Assembly (NCBI GenBank): GCA_037389465.1
Contig: JAZARR010000248.1
Span: 930,001-994,000, forward strand
Direction: 5' to 3'
DNA: 64,000 bases
DNA from: Baylisascaris procyonis
Taxonomy: Eukaryota; Nematoda; Chromadorea; Rhabditida; Ascarididae
Part shown: piece after piece, positions 25,894-38,800 of the stretch
How the letters are laid out: each line of letters starts with the position of its first letter
Position numbering within the stretch: position 1 is the first letter of the stretch
Notes under the pieces: model-generated
Told to the model about the DNA's origin: nothing
The model's database searches: none
The model's input: the letters and a program-made list of their open reading frames with translations, nothing else
Position numbers and translations under genes: made by a program

Positions 25894-25956
25894 ATCCTTT
25901 TGGTTATAGAATATATCCTTTTGGTTATAGAATATATCCTTTTGGTTATAGAATAT
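25894..25956. repeat. 21-bp tandem repeat, three perfect copies
   Basis: ATCCTTTTGGTTATAGAATAT is repeated three times without mismatch. The period is a multiple of three and keeps open the 85-codon plus-strand frame 25780-26037, in which it encodes a repeated LLVIEYI. No gene is otherwise supported here. Confidence 0.95.
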
Positions 25957-26522
25957 ATCTATTTCATAGTGCCTTTGCTGAGCAAATTATTTAGATCTTC
26001 TCTTTCGTATTATAATTGGTCGACTGACCCATATTGAATTTCTAACAAAGCTGAATATTTCACTTTTAATGTAAATAGATTTACTCAATTTTCATGTTTA
26101 TATTCACTCAAATATTGTAGGTGATAATATCGCGTGAAATATTCATATATCCTCTTTAAATGAAGATTTTGTGAGGAAAACCCGTGATCTCCCATTAATA
26201 TACAATTTCAGATGTATCTCACTGCCAATCCCTTGATACTTTTGCATGAAGTAGCTAAAAAAAAAAAAAAAAAAAAACTTGCAGCTCGTATTTAGATTCA
26301 CCTATATTGGCCGAATTATTGACACATAATGCAAAAATGCTTCAGTACTTGTCGCACTAACCTTTGTATCCCTCTCCCTTTTTGGATAACTTATGTCGAC
26401 CATTTTCAATTCATTTTACGGCCAATCTGTTAATTTGCATATCGTATTTTTCACGACTCTTGCCTTTATTTAAATGATGCCGATTTAAGTATAATCAGAT
26501 ATCGACAATATATTTTGTTTAA

Positions 26523-26611
26523 TTATTTATTCAATCGCATATCCATAGCTTCTTCATCAGGAAAGATACCATTGTCCATGTGTTCAAGGAAACGCCGGGT
26601 AGGGCTATTTT
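26523..26611 (-). other. Terminal-exon-like fragment, minus strand
   Basis: After a GGCAAG acceptor-like site at 26613-26612, the minus strand encodes NSPTRRFLEHMDNGIFPDEE and then AMDMRLNK before TAA. The texture is strongly coding-like and differs from the surrounding AT-rich sequence. I could not find an upstream exon that joins it convincingly, so it is either the 3' end of an unrecognised gene or a remnant. Confidence 0.25.
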
Positions 26612-28809
26612 CTTGCCATTAGTTTATTGCGTTAATTTATCATTATATCATAAACAGATCCATTGTGCAAATGTTTTAATCAAGTTTGATTTATACTACG
26701 TATCTTGGCCAAATTATTGACTCATATTTGAATGATGAGGCCGATAGTACGACACAGTTGAATCTTTTTGTATTTTTGTTTGCACAAAAAGCATCGGAAA
26801 TTAGACCAATTTAGAGAGTTTCGTAATTGACTATTCGGTAATTAAAATTTACCATCAGTTTATACAATTTCCTTCATTGCCGATACGTTGAAATCTCATT
26901 TCCAATATCATTCTATATGCAATAAAATCACCTAAAACTGAATCACTTTCTTCGCGCAGATGGATGCGATGCAGCCGGAAGTTTCAGCCATTCCAAAACA
27001 ACTAAAAATCGTCACATTTAAGCAACAAGTTGGTTTCGCTATTATATTTTCAAATGTATTTTGCTGTGAGGATGCAATATTCTAACGCTTCTCTTATATT
27101 CTGACGAGTTTAACTTTTAAGTTGACCTTAGAATTTCATAGTCTAATTCAACTATTTTGTCATCGATTTCATTTCTCGTTTTTCCTCCTTCAACATCTAA
27201 TGAAGTTTTATACGAAAAGCATAAATTGCCAATGATATAATTTCACACATCAATGGAACGTCGATTCGATGAGGACGTCGAATGGACAATTAAAATCGCC
27301 CTATAAGGCCGCTAAACTGTTAGAAGTTTGGTTAGGCACTTATGTATTACATTTTATAACATGCTACACCTCACCTAAGCACTACACATTTATGAAGGAA
27401 ATGTTAGCATATAATACCTACATTTCGATGCGATTATATTTTTATTTATTATACCATTAAAAATAATTGATGTGCTTTGCTATTGTTGCATTTCTTCCAG
27501 AAGACTTGTATTACCTTATCAATTAATTTGTATTATCAATGTAATTTATATTAATCGGTTTCCTTCAACTGATATACATAAGGTACTTAATTAAGGTTGT
27601 TTTCGATAAAATATAGAGTATCAAACGTTATACCTGGAACAGATCTGCCCTCCTCAATCCAGCCACTTGCTAAATGCATACAAATTTCTGAGCGCCATAA
27701 TAATTGCACAGAAGTTCCTATAGAAATCGATGCATCAGTCTAACATCTGGCTTAGGGACACTATGATGTCCATACTTTCCAAATTTTATGACTTAGGATA
27801 CTGTGATTTCCGAGTTGAAACTATTACATAGATAGACGGATACACACATTACACTCACATACAAGTGTGCAGGGGTATGACGTCATAATGCACGTTACAT
27901 GTGCTAGATGATGGAGTTATGATTTTCTCCACTCTAGCGCCTTTTTATTCGAACCGTATGGCGTGTTTTCTATATTCAAATATAACTGGCTGGGGATGAG
28001 GGGACGAGGGATATTCGATAGAGTCAATTGTTTGTGAACAAAGCAGCATCTCGAAAGTATTCTAGGGATATTATGCAAAAGATGAAACTAAAATGAAACT
28101 CAACAGCCATAGAATCATGAACATTCCAATCAGGACGAGGTATTATGAGGGAGGGTAATCATCGTGGGGGAAATCATGGCAAGTTGCAAGCAACAACTTC
28201 CCAGAGATGTGAAAGCAAATATATTTCGCTGTTTCATTACAAGATCGAGTCGATTCAATCCCTCTCTAGATCTGAAAGATGATTCATTCGGGGCAGAAGG
28301 GTGGAGGAGGCGTTCTGAAGCAAAACATTCAATCCTCAACGACCCATACCTGATTCTTGATCAGCCTGTCGTCGTGTAAATTACACCAACGTCAGTCGCT
28401 GAGTGATGGAGTGACAACATATCATGCGGTCAGAAAATGATATATTTTGGATTTGAATTCCATCAAAATACAGTTTCCTTTAAAATCCTCGACTTCATTT
28501 AATTAGCCCACTTTATTTTCCTCAGTACCAAAATAATCATCACTTCAATGCCTATTATACCTGAATTTGTAACCCTTTAAAAAAAGACATTTTCCGCTCA
28601 CATGATATAATGCCCATGAATCGTTAGCCATCGTCATCGGTGTAAAGATCCTCGGTATTAGTGTTGGCCGTCTTCGATTCTGTCATGGCCTGGTGTCTTA
28701 TTTACTGATTGCTGTCTACAGTTTGTGATTTTATTGAGGTTTTGCTTGTGTAGTGTTTGCGGGATGCTGTATAGATATATGAACTCATATTATTTGTTGA
28801 AGCCTCGGC

Positions 28810-29505
28810 TTATAAATTCCTTGTTGGTACTACATCCCTCCTCCATCTCAGTATTCTATAGTAAACCATTTGTCTTCCATCCTGAAATAGAACTGAAATA
28901 AATTTAGCAATTATTACGTACTTTCTGATGTGCTGTTATGATATTCGTTTGCCTAGAAACCGATCATCCATTACGTTCATAACTGAAATATATCTTAAAT
29001 GATTATTCATGCTAAAACTTGTATTAAGTACCTATCCATCCTGCCCCCCCCCCCGTCCCTAGTACTAATATTGTCGAAGTCCTTACCCGTAAAAGTCGAG
29101 ATATTTTTCATACAACGATCTAAGTGAAACATTTTTTTTTTTTTTTTTTGAGAGTAGTCTTACTGAAAATTAGTTCATAATAACACCTAAAACGTATATT
29201 ATATTAGAATATGCTTTAATACAATTACAGTATCAAATATACAGTATCAAATACGCGAAAGATTAATAAAAATGGAATACTGTCGAAATTCTACTGTACA
29301 CTGTGAGATTAGATCAGCGTTTTTCACGAATCTTAATAATGGAATCATAACAAATGCCATTGTTCGTATTTAAAGATCTAAGAAAATCTGGGGAAAAGGG
29401 GAGAATTCCCTTCTATTAGATGCAAAAAATGTGCAAAATTGAATATTCTCAGGTAATACTGTCGAGTGGCTATAATCCTAAAAAATTCTGGATCGTTTCG
29501 CCGCC
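28810..29505 (-). CDS. Possible 3' end of an unrecognised minus-strand gene (three short exons)
   Basis: Three short segments join in phase: 29505-29460 (after GAATTTAG, donor GTATTA), 28952-28922 (after GGTTTCTAG, donor GTACGT) and 28881-28810 (after TTCTATTTCAG, ending TAA). Together they read RRNDPEFFRIIATR, then QTNIITAHQK, then DGRQMVYYRILRWRRD and VVPTRNL. An AATAAA lies about 70 bases past the stop on the same strand. The phase agreement and good splice signals are suggestive, but with exons this short in an AT-rich genome a chance join is quite possible. No family is recognised and no further upstream exon was found. Confidence 0.2.
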
Positions 29506-30701
29506 CTAAATTCGTCGTGTAAGTGCCAATTCAAATAATCGAAATTTTTTACAAGTGGCATCGGTTTTAAATTTGTTTCATTGGCCTTAGCTTGTTAGGC
29601 GAATGTTTTTATTTGCGATTTTTGTAATTTAATTTTTTCAGCCTTTTTTTAGCGATCTCAACAAAAAGACCGATCCGCTTCATTAATATTGAAATGTTTT
29701 TATCTCGAAAACTGTTTTTTTTTTTTTTTTTACTATATACGACTATCTGAATAATAGAGCATGAATAATTGCATTCAATAGATAGAGTTCATTTTATGTT
29801 ATCACTCAATCAGTACAAAAATCACTCGATTTTTGATCATCACATATGGGCGATAAAAAATAAAAGGTTATGTACACCTTGTCTTAGAAGCCATTTGTAA
29901 CTTCATTAAAATTTTTCGGCTAACGTAAAAGATTGCTTCTTTAGAGACATTGTGTATTCCCATTATCTAATACTCTCTCGGCAGTTTTTCATGTTTGGCA
30001 TGATGCCTATTTTATTTTTGGCTTCTTGCCAATTTTTGCTTACAAGTATTAATAATGTGTTTCATGCTGCATATTTTTCAAATAAGTTGAAATTAACGGG
30101 TGACGATTACTAAGATCATCTTATCGAAGGTAAATTAGAGAGCTTCTGAAAAACAGAAAACGATTAAAAGCTATTAGTTAGAGAAACAACCACTGATTGA
30201 TCCATTAAAAAAAAAAAATAGTGAATATAAGAAGAAACAAGAAAACACAACATCGAGTGGACTATTGGAAGAAAAGAAAATTAAACATCGAAGAAATGAG
30301 GAATAGTTTAGTGGATGTGCAATGAAAGAGAAAAATAACAGAACGATGTTAAGTAGGTGATAAATCGATCTACAAGTTCTATATGATGAACCACGTGGCT
30401 GTAGACACAATTGCAATGTGCACTGCTCCAAGAGAGATTCTAAAGGATTTCTCGTCTCTTTTTCGCAGTAATTGCTTCGTTGATGTCCCACTTTTTCCTT
30501 ACGTTATGCGTATATCAATCTTTTATAACTAATTATAGAAAAGAATATTAGATTTTTGAGAATTTTATGAGAAAATGAAATTTTTATTAGTGAATTTGTT
30601 TAGGCAATGAATTCACGAGGTTCATTCCGGTAATTCCAACCCTCTTGGATGCTTTAGTAACCTAAAAGTGGATTTATGGTGACTTCGTTCGACTAGTTTG
30701 G

Positions 30702-30839
30702 ATGGATTTGCTCTCATTTTTGTTTGTGTCCTCTACCTTCATCCTCGGCCTATCTTATGCAAAAGGAGACAAGAATCCTACTAGCCTAGGCCAGCTTATT
30801 TCGACCGGAAATGTGCGCAACACCTTTTATGAAGGATAG
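30702..30839 (+). CDS. Candidate small secreted peptide ORF
   Basis: Forty-five codons begin with a convincing signal peptide (MDLLSFLFVSSTFILGLSYA). A 25-residue mature part follows, KGDKNPTSLGQLISTG plus NVRNTFYEG, ending in TAG. The ATG lies five bases after a TTCGACTAG acceptor-like site, as for a trans-spliced message. There are no cysteines, no dibasic cleavage sites and no amidation glycine before a basic pair, so it is not an obvious neuropeptide. It is short enough to be chance. Confidence 0.25.
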   Translation: MDLLSFLFVSSTFILGLSYAKGDKNPTSLGQLISTGNVRNTFYEG

Positions 30840-32852
30840 AAGGTTCTGCGAGAGTATTTTCCATAAATAAGCAATGTTTATACAATTATGCAAATCATAT
30901 ATATTCCCGTTGTTGTCGTTGCATGCCTTATGTCAATGTGAGGAGCGATGCACCGTTTACAATATCACAATAAACACCAAAGCTATCGTCACAAAAATTT
31001 GTGACTATTATGTCCATTACGGACTGATGCCGTTTACCGATTTAAACGTAAACCCCATATATTTTTTGCATATATTTAAATAAATAAATAAATAAATAAA
31101 TTTCTTCCCCATATATTTCTAAAGCGCTTGTAGAGATTTGAAGGTACGAGAAAATTTTATATCGGTCGAGTCATAAAAGGTTGGAAAGCGTGCCAGAGGA
31201 GCTGAGACGATATGCGCTTTTTAGACTCGGCCTCCTGACCAACCAATTTGATGAATTGCTAATATATAACAATATGCGAAATAATCCCTTTGTACATAAA
31301 TTAACTTGACCGTTTCTGCAGTTTTTTGCGGAAGATTCGTTTTTCCATGGATGGATTTATGTAAAATGAAGAAGTGAACACTCTAGAATTTTCGACCCTT
31401 AATGCACAACTTCTTTAAGAGTTAATAGATCCCTATATGAAAATTGGCAAGAAGATTTCGCCGTAGTATACGTTGCACTCAACAAGTTTTTGTGACTCCA
31501 GCTTAACTTCTTTTTAGATTTTTGGTAGTGATCGAATCAACTAAAATGATTAAGGAATTATTCGAATATTTTATATTGTTTTAAATAATTTATGAAAGCG
31601 GTTGGTCAGATGAATGAGATGCTAAAATTGATAATATTGTTTGCTTGCAATCGATTCGAATGAAGTGTTGGCAGACTTTTCCATTGGCAACGATCAATCA
31701 TAGAAGTGTGTTAGATCACAATTGAAGCATTTTTCAATCGGCGTTCAAAAATATTGATGAGCTTGTTTAATTAACAATTGTCGTTTAGAGGTGGAAAATG
31801 AAATTAATTAGAATCATTTCTCATAAAGGCGTTATTGAAGTGTTGATCTCAGCATAACAGTGATTTCGTTCTACGTTCATTATCGTCATAATTGCTATCG
31901 CTTTCAATTGTTTTTCTTCATTTTTTTTTTTGGTTTTATTTCTGTGAATTCATTTTTAATTTTATTTTTATCGAAGTATTGCCCTATGAGAAATCCTCCA
32001 GTCGGCTGGTTTCTATAAAGGTTGCAGATTCATGTCATTTGGCGTTCCCTTCCTTCCGTTTGCTTCTTTCCTTAATAGGACCGGCAATATTTATTGAAGT
32101 TTGCTGATCGATTGATTACTGATTTTTATCACCTTCAGTTCTCGTCTTTCCCTCCCGTATCATGTAATGACATCATAAAGTTGGACTTAGATATTAGTTG
32201 ATTTGCTTTGTGCACGTAACATTTTGTGTAAATTGAATTTGCTATTGATCCTTTCATCGCGTTGGTATTTAGGTTTTTGGCCCATCACCGAATTCTAACA
32301 TCTATTTTACTCATTTCAAACTTTTTTATCATTTTAGTTATCCCCATCTTTTATATTGTTGACTTTTTTTTTAAATTTCTTCTTTGCGAACTTAGAGGAT
32401 GAGAGGGGGTGGAAGCAAGATAAAATTGAGAATTACTTACCAAAAAAAGAATCAAAAAATTTGATTACTTTCCTCGTTAAATTAGCACAGCAAACGAAAG
32501 CATTTACTGTACATTTTTAGTACATTTCATCGAAAAATTTCTTCTCAGCACTTTTTGTTTTTTCTTTCCAACATAAGTTGAAACTATGAATTTCCCATTT
32601 ATGAAACGAAATTTAGATTATACTTGTTTGTCTTTCATATATTCGAAGTGAATGATGCAAAAAATATAATGGAAAATAATATATATTTTTTTTAATATAT
32701 AAATAATATATAATAATATATATTTTTATATATTTTTTTCATTGATCAAAAAAACTGAAATTCCAGTGTTTGATATTCATGATATAAAGGAACTACGATT
32801 TGAGATATTCCAGCTGAAAGTAATTAAGTATTGGAATCGTTGATTATAGCGG

Positions 32853-35800
32853 ATGGCGGCAAGTGTTGCTCACTCAGTGAACAATAACAATAACGTAAAG
32901 AAGAAGCGGTCAGTTGGTGGCGAGCAGACGACCCCTGTCGATGTTTGCCCGATGAGGAAATCGCCCGATACTTGGGGCTATGCTGATGTGGCCAAATGGT
33001 TGACGGCGATTGGCTTTGAGCAATATTCTAATCTCATTGCTTTTCAGCATAAGGTGAATACTCTTTTTAGCAACGTTTCATTTCTGAGAAAATCTTGCAT
33101 TTGTAATTGGCATTTAACAGTCCCACTCTTCGTTATAATTTCCAGCCGCTGATGTTGACGTGACCTCAGATATTGCAGTCGAAGGGTGACATTGGAAGAG
33201 TTACATTGGTGCTTGAGTTGAAATGGTTGCTAAGGAGAGATGCCTCAAAAACGAACTTTTATTCACTAATGTTTCGCTGGAATATCTATTTTTATTTGAG
33301 AAAGTATTAGGCTAGCACATAATATATTTTTTTGTTTCTGTTATTCAAGACGTAAATACAACTTAGAGATCCTCGTCGTTGTCTTCAACTCTTCATGGTA
33401 TTTTCCAATTGTTTTAGTTGTAATTATACTGCCTTCCATTTTCTTTGGTTTTTTTTTTTGAGAAAATTAAATAAAATCTGATAGGATATGGTTTGCTGTT
33501 ATTTCCGGCTTTCATTAGAGCAATATTTGAGTGGATACATCAGGTATCTAAAGTATAAAGAAATCTACCATTCCATGTGCATGTGCGTTGTTTGTCTTTG
33601 ATGTTTTATTTTCGAAGGGAAAAATACTATTTTGGTTCTCATTTCATGCATTATTTTGTAAGTGTTATTCGGCCCGAAATCAGGCAAATGCCTAAGAGCT
33701 GTTAAATTGAGGCTATTATAAGTGGGAGTCTCTCGATATGCATACATATATTAAAGGCGAGTTGAAGAAGTTTAATTAAAGATTTGAGTGATATAGAGAA
33801 ATATGAACCACTGATAAGAGACACTTCTAAGAGAACTTAGTGAGATGATATTTTTTAACTAGATAGCCGAAAAGATTAAATATTTTCTACGAAAATACAA
33901 TTACGTGAGCGAATATGAAAACGCGATGGCGTTAATTCTATACGTTTTGTATCATGAGATGGGATCGGTAAGTTAAGTATTTCTGGAAATGGTTATAAGC
34001 ATATTTATAGATATGTTTTCAGCAAGGTGATAGACCTATAATTAATAAGAAAACGAAAAATATCTGTGTGGTAAATTCTCGATAACAAAGTGGGTGAATT
34101 TATCTGGGGTCATCGATTCACGTTATATCAGCGTGAGGTTGAATGTGCTCATAAATCAATGCCACTCTACATGACAAGAGTAGATATTAGGATAGAATTG
34201 GAATGCATACATTAAAACACCTCCATTTACTACTTTTTTTTTACTTTATAAGCTATGAATTGACGTTGAGTGAACTTTTTTTTATAAGCTATTTATAAGC
34301 TATTTTTACTTTATATAAGCTATGTTGTATTTGGTTTTTATGTGCATATTCGTGAAATGTTTAGATAGATGGGGCAACACTATTGACGTTGAGTGAACGA
34401 GATCTACGGGAAAAGCCACTCGAATTGCATTGTCTTGGTGATATAAAGCATCTCTCGAATGCTATTTCACTTCTTCGAAGTGAAGTCTTTGCAAATGGCA
34501 CCGACTCAAAGGTCTTTCTCTCTCTTTTTCTTATGAGAATTTCCCATCTTAATTCATCAATAATATTTAATTTTCTAATTATTCTTTACTTTTCAACTAG
34601 TCAATATCGTAGAAACATTCATTACTCTACTTTGCTTTTATTGTTTTTTTCTTCACCATTTTCGCGATCGGCAAGCAGCGTGCATTGTGGGCGAATCGTC
34701 TAAGTATAATCTGACGAATTGAAGTTTTTATATCGCAATCGATGACCAATTGATTTTGTTGCTTTAGAGCTTAATGCTATTGACATGAAAGTTGTTTTTG
34801 CTTATTATTCCTCAATGGTATTCCAAGTTTTCCTTTGCTCCTCTTATATGTTATTTCCTTTATTTTTTTATGCAAACAGGTTTTTTTGCACCATTCGACT
34901 GCCTTAGTAATTATTCAGTAAATAATTACTTTACCCATCTGCCAATATATTTTTATAATTTGTATATATTTCCATACTTTATCCATCTAGACTATCTATT
35001 GAGTATAAATAAGTAATTCATTGTTTTTAGCCGATGTCGGCATGCTCTTCGGCGTCACATTTAAACGGTTCGGTACATATGCAAAGCTCAACGGAAAGTG
35101 ATATAACGTTAGAGCGACAAGGCGATCTACTGGTGTGTGTTGATTACAAGGATGGCATTGTACCAATTGCGAGTGCAGATCATCGAATTTTGGCCAAAAC
35201 TAGGTATGTTTGTTTTGATTTGCGATGGACTTTCGAATGGAATTATACTTGTCTATGCTGTTCACAAGGGGGGGGGGGTTGTGAAAATGTTTTATGAGTT
35301 TGATTGGTCCATTAAATTTTATTTAGATGCAAGGGATTGTTTCATATGGGTCATTCGATTTAATTTCTTTAATATTGTCTTTTTATAATTTGTAATTATT
35401 TCAAAACAAGCATTACTTTATCCTGTTTGAAAGTAAAGTGTTCTTTAATTAATTCTCTGCTAAGTTACCTCTATGAGGGACCATAATGAAGAGATTGAAT
35501 AATTTCTCATCCATGTGTTTAATGCTGCAAGCGTTTCAAATGTTGATTGTTTTCTAATGTCTGATGTTGGCGTTGCTTATAATCCTCTGATAGTCTTTTA
35601 ATTCTGCATTGTTTGTAGTACGTAAAGTCGACCTTAAAGATATTTTTTCGCAGCTCTACGTACCATACATACACCACCGTATTTGGTGCAACGATATCTG
35701 TAAAAGAATACTGCAAGAAAGTAATCCGTTATTGCATGAGGAATAATTTGCGGATTACTTCACTTAAAGTTTATGGGACTTTTAATTCGTTGAAAACACT

Positions 35801-38800
35801 TCTTTTGAAACGAATTGATTGTACGCGAATAGATAGATCCTTCTATTATTATTGATAAAAAGAAATAAAAGGAATTTACAGTGATAACGCTGGTCGTGTC
35901 CTTGGTCAGATTGCTGCTTCGAGTGAACGAGGTCATGGTGAAGTAAGGCGAATCCATCTGTTAAGTAGAGAGGATCTTATACGTCAGGTTTCTTATTTCT
36001 CATTCATTATTCTGCAAATATTTCCTAGTTAAACCTTCACATTCCCAGCGATAACATTTTAAATTTCGTTTATAAACTTTTTTTTTTTCATAAATTTTCT
36101 CTAAAAAATTTTAGATTAGGTGTTAAAATTCTTTTGTAGAATATTTAATATTATTGATATTAATCTGCAATTTGAGATCAATTCAGTATAACTCTATATT
36201 GTACAGTTTTATTTAGCGCCAATAAATCCCACTCGCTGAAATCAGTGGCAATAAAATATTTGCATTGCTAATTTCAATGAGGAACGGGAATTGAGAAAGA
36301 ACCAAATTAGCCTCTAAATATCTCCTCAGTTGTTCGTTTGCGCTAACTTAGATCCCCCTTCCACCATGTTTATCATAACTTAGACCCTCACTTTTAGTCA
36401 TTTATTTGCGACAATTTCGAGATCTAATGCATTGCTTTCTTGTTATTATAGATTGAGTTGCACTGGTTATAATTACCCAACTAGGATTTATCTTAGTAAC
36501 GATATGAAATTGATGGGTATTTTTTGGGGGCAAAAAAAATTTCATTTTAATTATCCGTCCAACTTCTTTGGACTTCCCTTGTAGTTTACATTGGGAAACT
36601 TCTGACGCCTTCTCTGCACTTCAATTCTGGTAAAATTTGTTTATTTCTTGATATGTTTTAAAATTTAGAGTATTTTAACGTGTTTTCTTACACTATTTGT
36701 TGGGTAGTGCATCAAGTCACTAAATAGGGCAATAAAATTGAAGTTCAAACTTCCTTATCGTTTATTTTACCATCTTTTTCACCTTTTCTTTTTAATTCCC
36801 GTTTTAATAAAGGATAAGTGAGGGCTAGGTTTGCTCACATGTCTTCGTTGCCTTCTGATAATATTTAAAAGAATAACCTGTTTTTTATATTCAGGTTGAG
36901 AGTCCCGATACAAAAAACAAATCGTTGATAAAGTTGGCGATAGCGTTTTGCTACTGTACCTTTTCTTTGCTTATTACTGCATTCGTCATGGTACTCGTAC
37001 ATGATCGTGTCCCAGGTAGAGTTCCTCTTGCATTCATTATTATTATTTCAGAGAGTTATTTCGTTCTAGTGAAATTAGCTTTAAAATTAAAACGAATGGT
37101 GATTATCATACATTTGAGGGTAATCATACAAATAGCGATACTTGATAGGTTTTGATGTTTTGTTTTGTTTTTTTCACTCCCTCCAAAGCGTTCTTTTGCA
37201 AAAATCAAGCTTTTATTATATGGAATAGCAACTCCATTCCACTGGAAATTGATGCGCGAGCAAAAAATCGGTTTTCATTTATGTTTTCGAATACTTAAGT
37301 GGATCTGAGTGAAAAAATCAGTGATTAGGCGTTCGGACATTTATATTTTGTTTGCCGTTAACAGAAAACAGTGTTTACATTTTTTTGGATAATAGGATTG
37401 GATAAAACGGCCTTCATCATTATCTATCATTTTAGGATTCGAAAAGTTCACTGAAAGCCCACTGGAAAGGAAAAGAGTGCAGTCGATGTGGTTGTACAGA
37501 AAAATTAATTAAGTAATGGCATAGTGAGTATCGCTTATCTTGAGGCAGTAGACATAGGCAAACCCCAAAATCTATCCACGCAATTTCTATGTTTTCCCAC
37601 CAGATCAGTTATGAAATGTATGCAGATTTGTCGTTCTTCAAGCGTGTTTAAGCTTCTTTGGTTCAGTTGGGAGTTGATTCGACAACTTGAAATTTCAGAT
37701 GGAGATTACTTTACGCTGTAGATTATAGTTGCCGAACTGCGTGAACCTGACTAGAGATTACTTTACGCTGTAGATTATAGTTGCCGAACTGCGTGAACCT
37801 GGCTTCAATGAAATCCAGATTGAAACAATCACACAAACATCTCACATACATATATACAAACAAATGCGACACGCCGTTATGCGTCGATTTACAAGTGCAG
37901 TTGAGGCATGACAGGGCGGTTCTAATATTTTTTTAGTGTCTTTGTTATGTTGGTTGTTCACCTTTCAGATATGAAGACATACCCTCCACTGCCTGATATA
38001 GTGCTCGATAATCTACCATTGATACCGTGGGCATTCGAGATGTGCGAATTGATTGCGGTCACTCTGTGCACTATTTGGTTCACTACGCTATTCTTTCATA
38101 AACATAGGTGATTCGTTTACTATGCAAAGACTGCTATAACTACTAGATTCAGCGTTCAGTTTTTCTATGTTTGAATGCATCGGTCTCGAATGTTTGAATT
38201 CTATGACTGTAAGAGTAGGTGGTCGAATCTTAATTTCTTGCAATACTCTTGCAAAGTTCTATTAGCAGAAGCATATGGTCCGCCTGTTGGATGGAGTAAG
38301 AAATACCAATTCATTGATACCAATAAAAGATGCGGCAACTGTATTTAGTAAATGTGGACAGCAGTAATGGTCCATACACATAGCTTCGTTTCGATTTGCT
38401 AATTATTTGGCCGGCTGTAAATAATTTCTATGGGTTTCGTGCAAATAAAATATCTATTGAAGCAATTTTCTCGGCTGTAAATTAGGAGGTTTGATATCAT
38501 ATGTCATACAATTATTGTTGTTTTGTCATTGAAACGAATTATGACTCATATAAGTGGCTATGTGAAGTTTATACTACTTCCAGAGTGGTTATAATGCGTC
38601 GAATGTTTTCTTTGGTGGGTACGGTATTTCTTCTGCGGTGTGTTACGATGATGATAACATCATTGTCTGTACCCGGAGTACATCTGGAGTGTCGTGCAAA
38701 GGTTCGTCTTGTTTGACTGCATTGTATCGTAATCAGTATTTTTATATCGTAATCAACGAAATATAGACAACATTTTCGAGCACTTTTCTTTTCGAATGTA

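Larger units (their letters stand above)
23482..32852. other. Gene-poor region between the SXP and SMSr genes
   Basis: About 9.4 kb has no gene with family support. It holds the tandem repeats at 24157 and 25894, an A-run near 26257-26277, C-runs at 29044-29054, T-runs at 29130-29150 and 29717-29732, an (AAAT)n run at 31078-31102, and an AT-only tract around 32680-32745. Two fragments near 26290-26360 and 26700-26770 share a GGCC[GA]AATTATTGAC[AT]CAT core and look like diverged duplicates. A less AT-rich 200-base patch at 28130-28380 is open on both strands. Short exon-like pieces on the minus strand and one small signal-peptide ORF are listed separately. Confidence 0.4.

Noticed and set aside
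30174..30491. 105-codon minus-strand frame beginning with polar, Cys-containing sequence
   Set aside because: The start is a GTG, the second half is low-complexity Leu/Phe-rich sequence and no exon partners were found.
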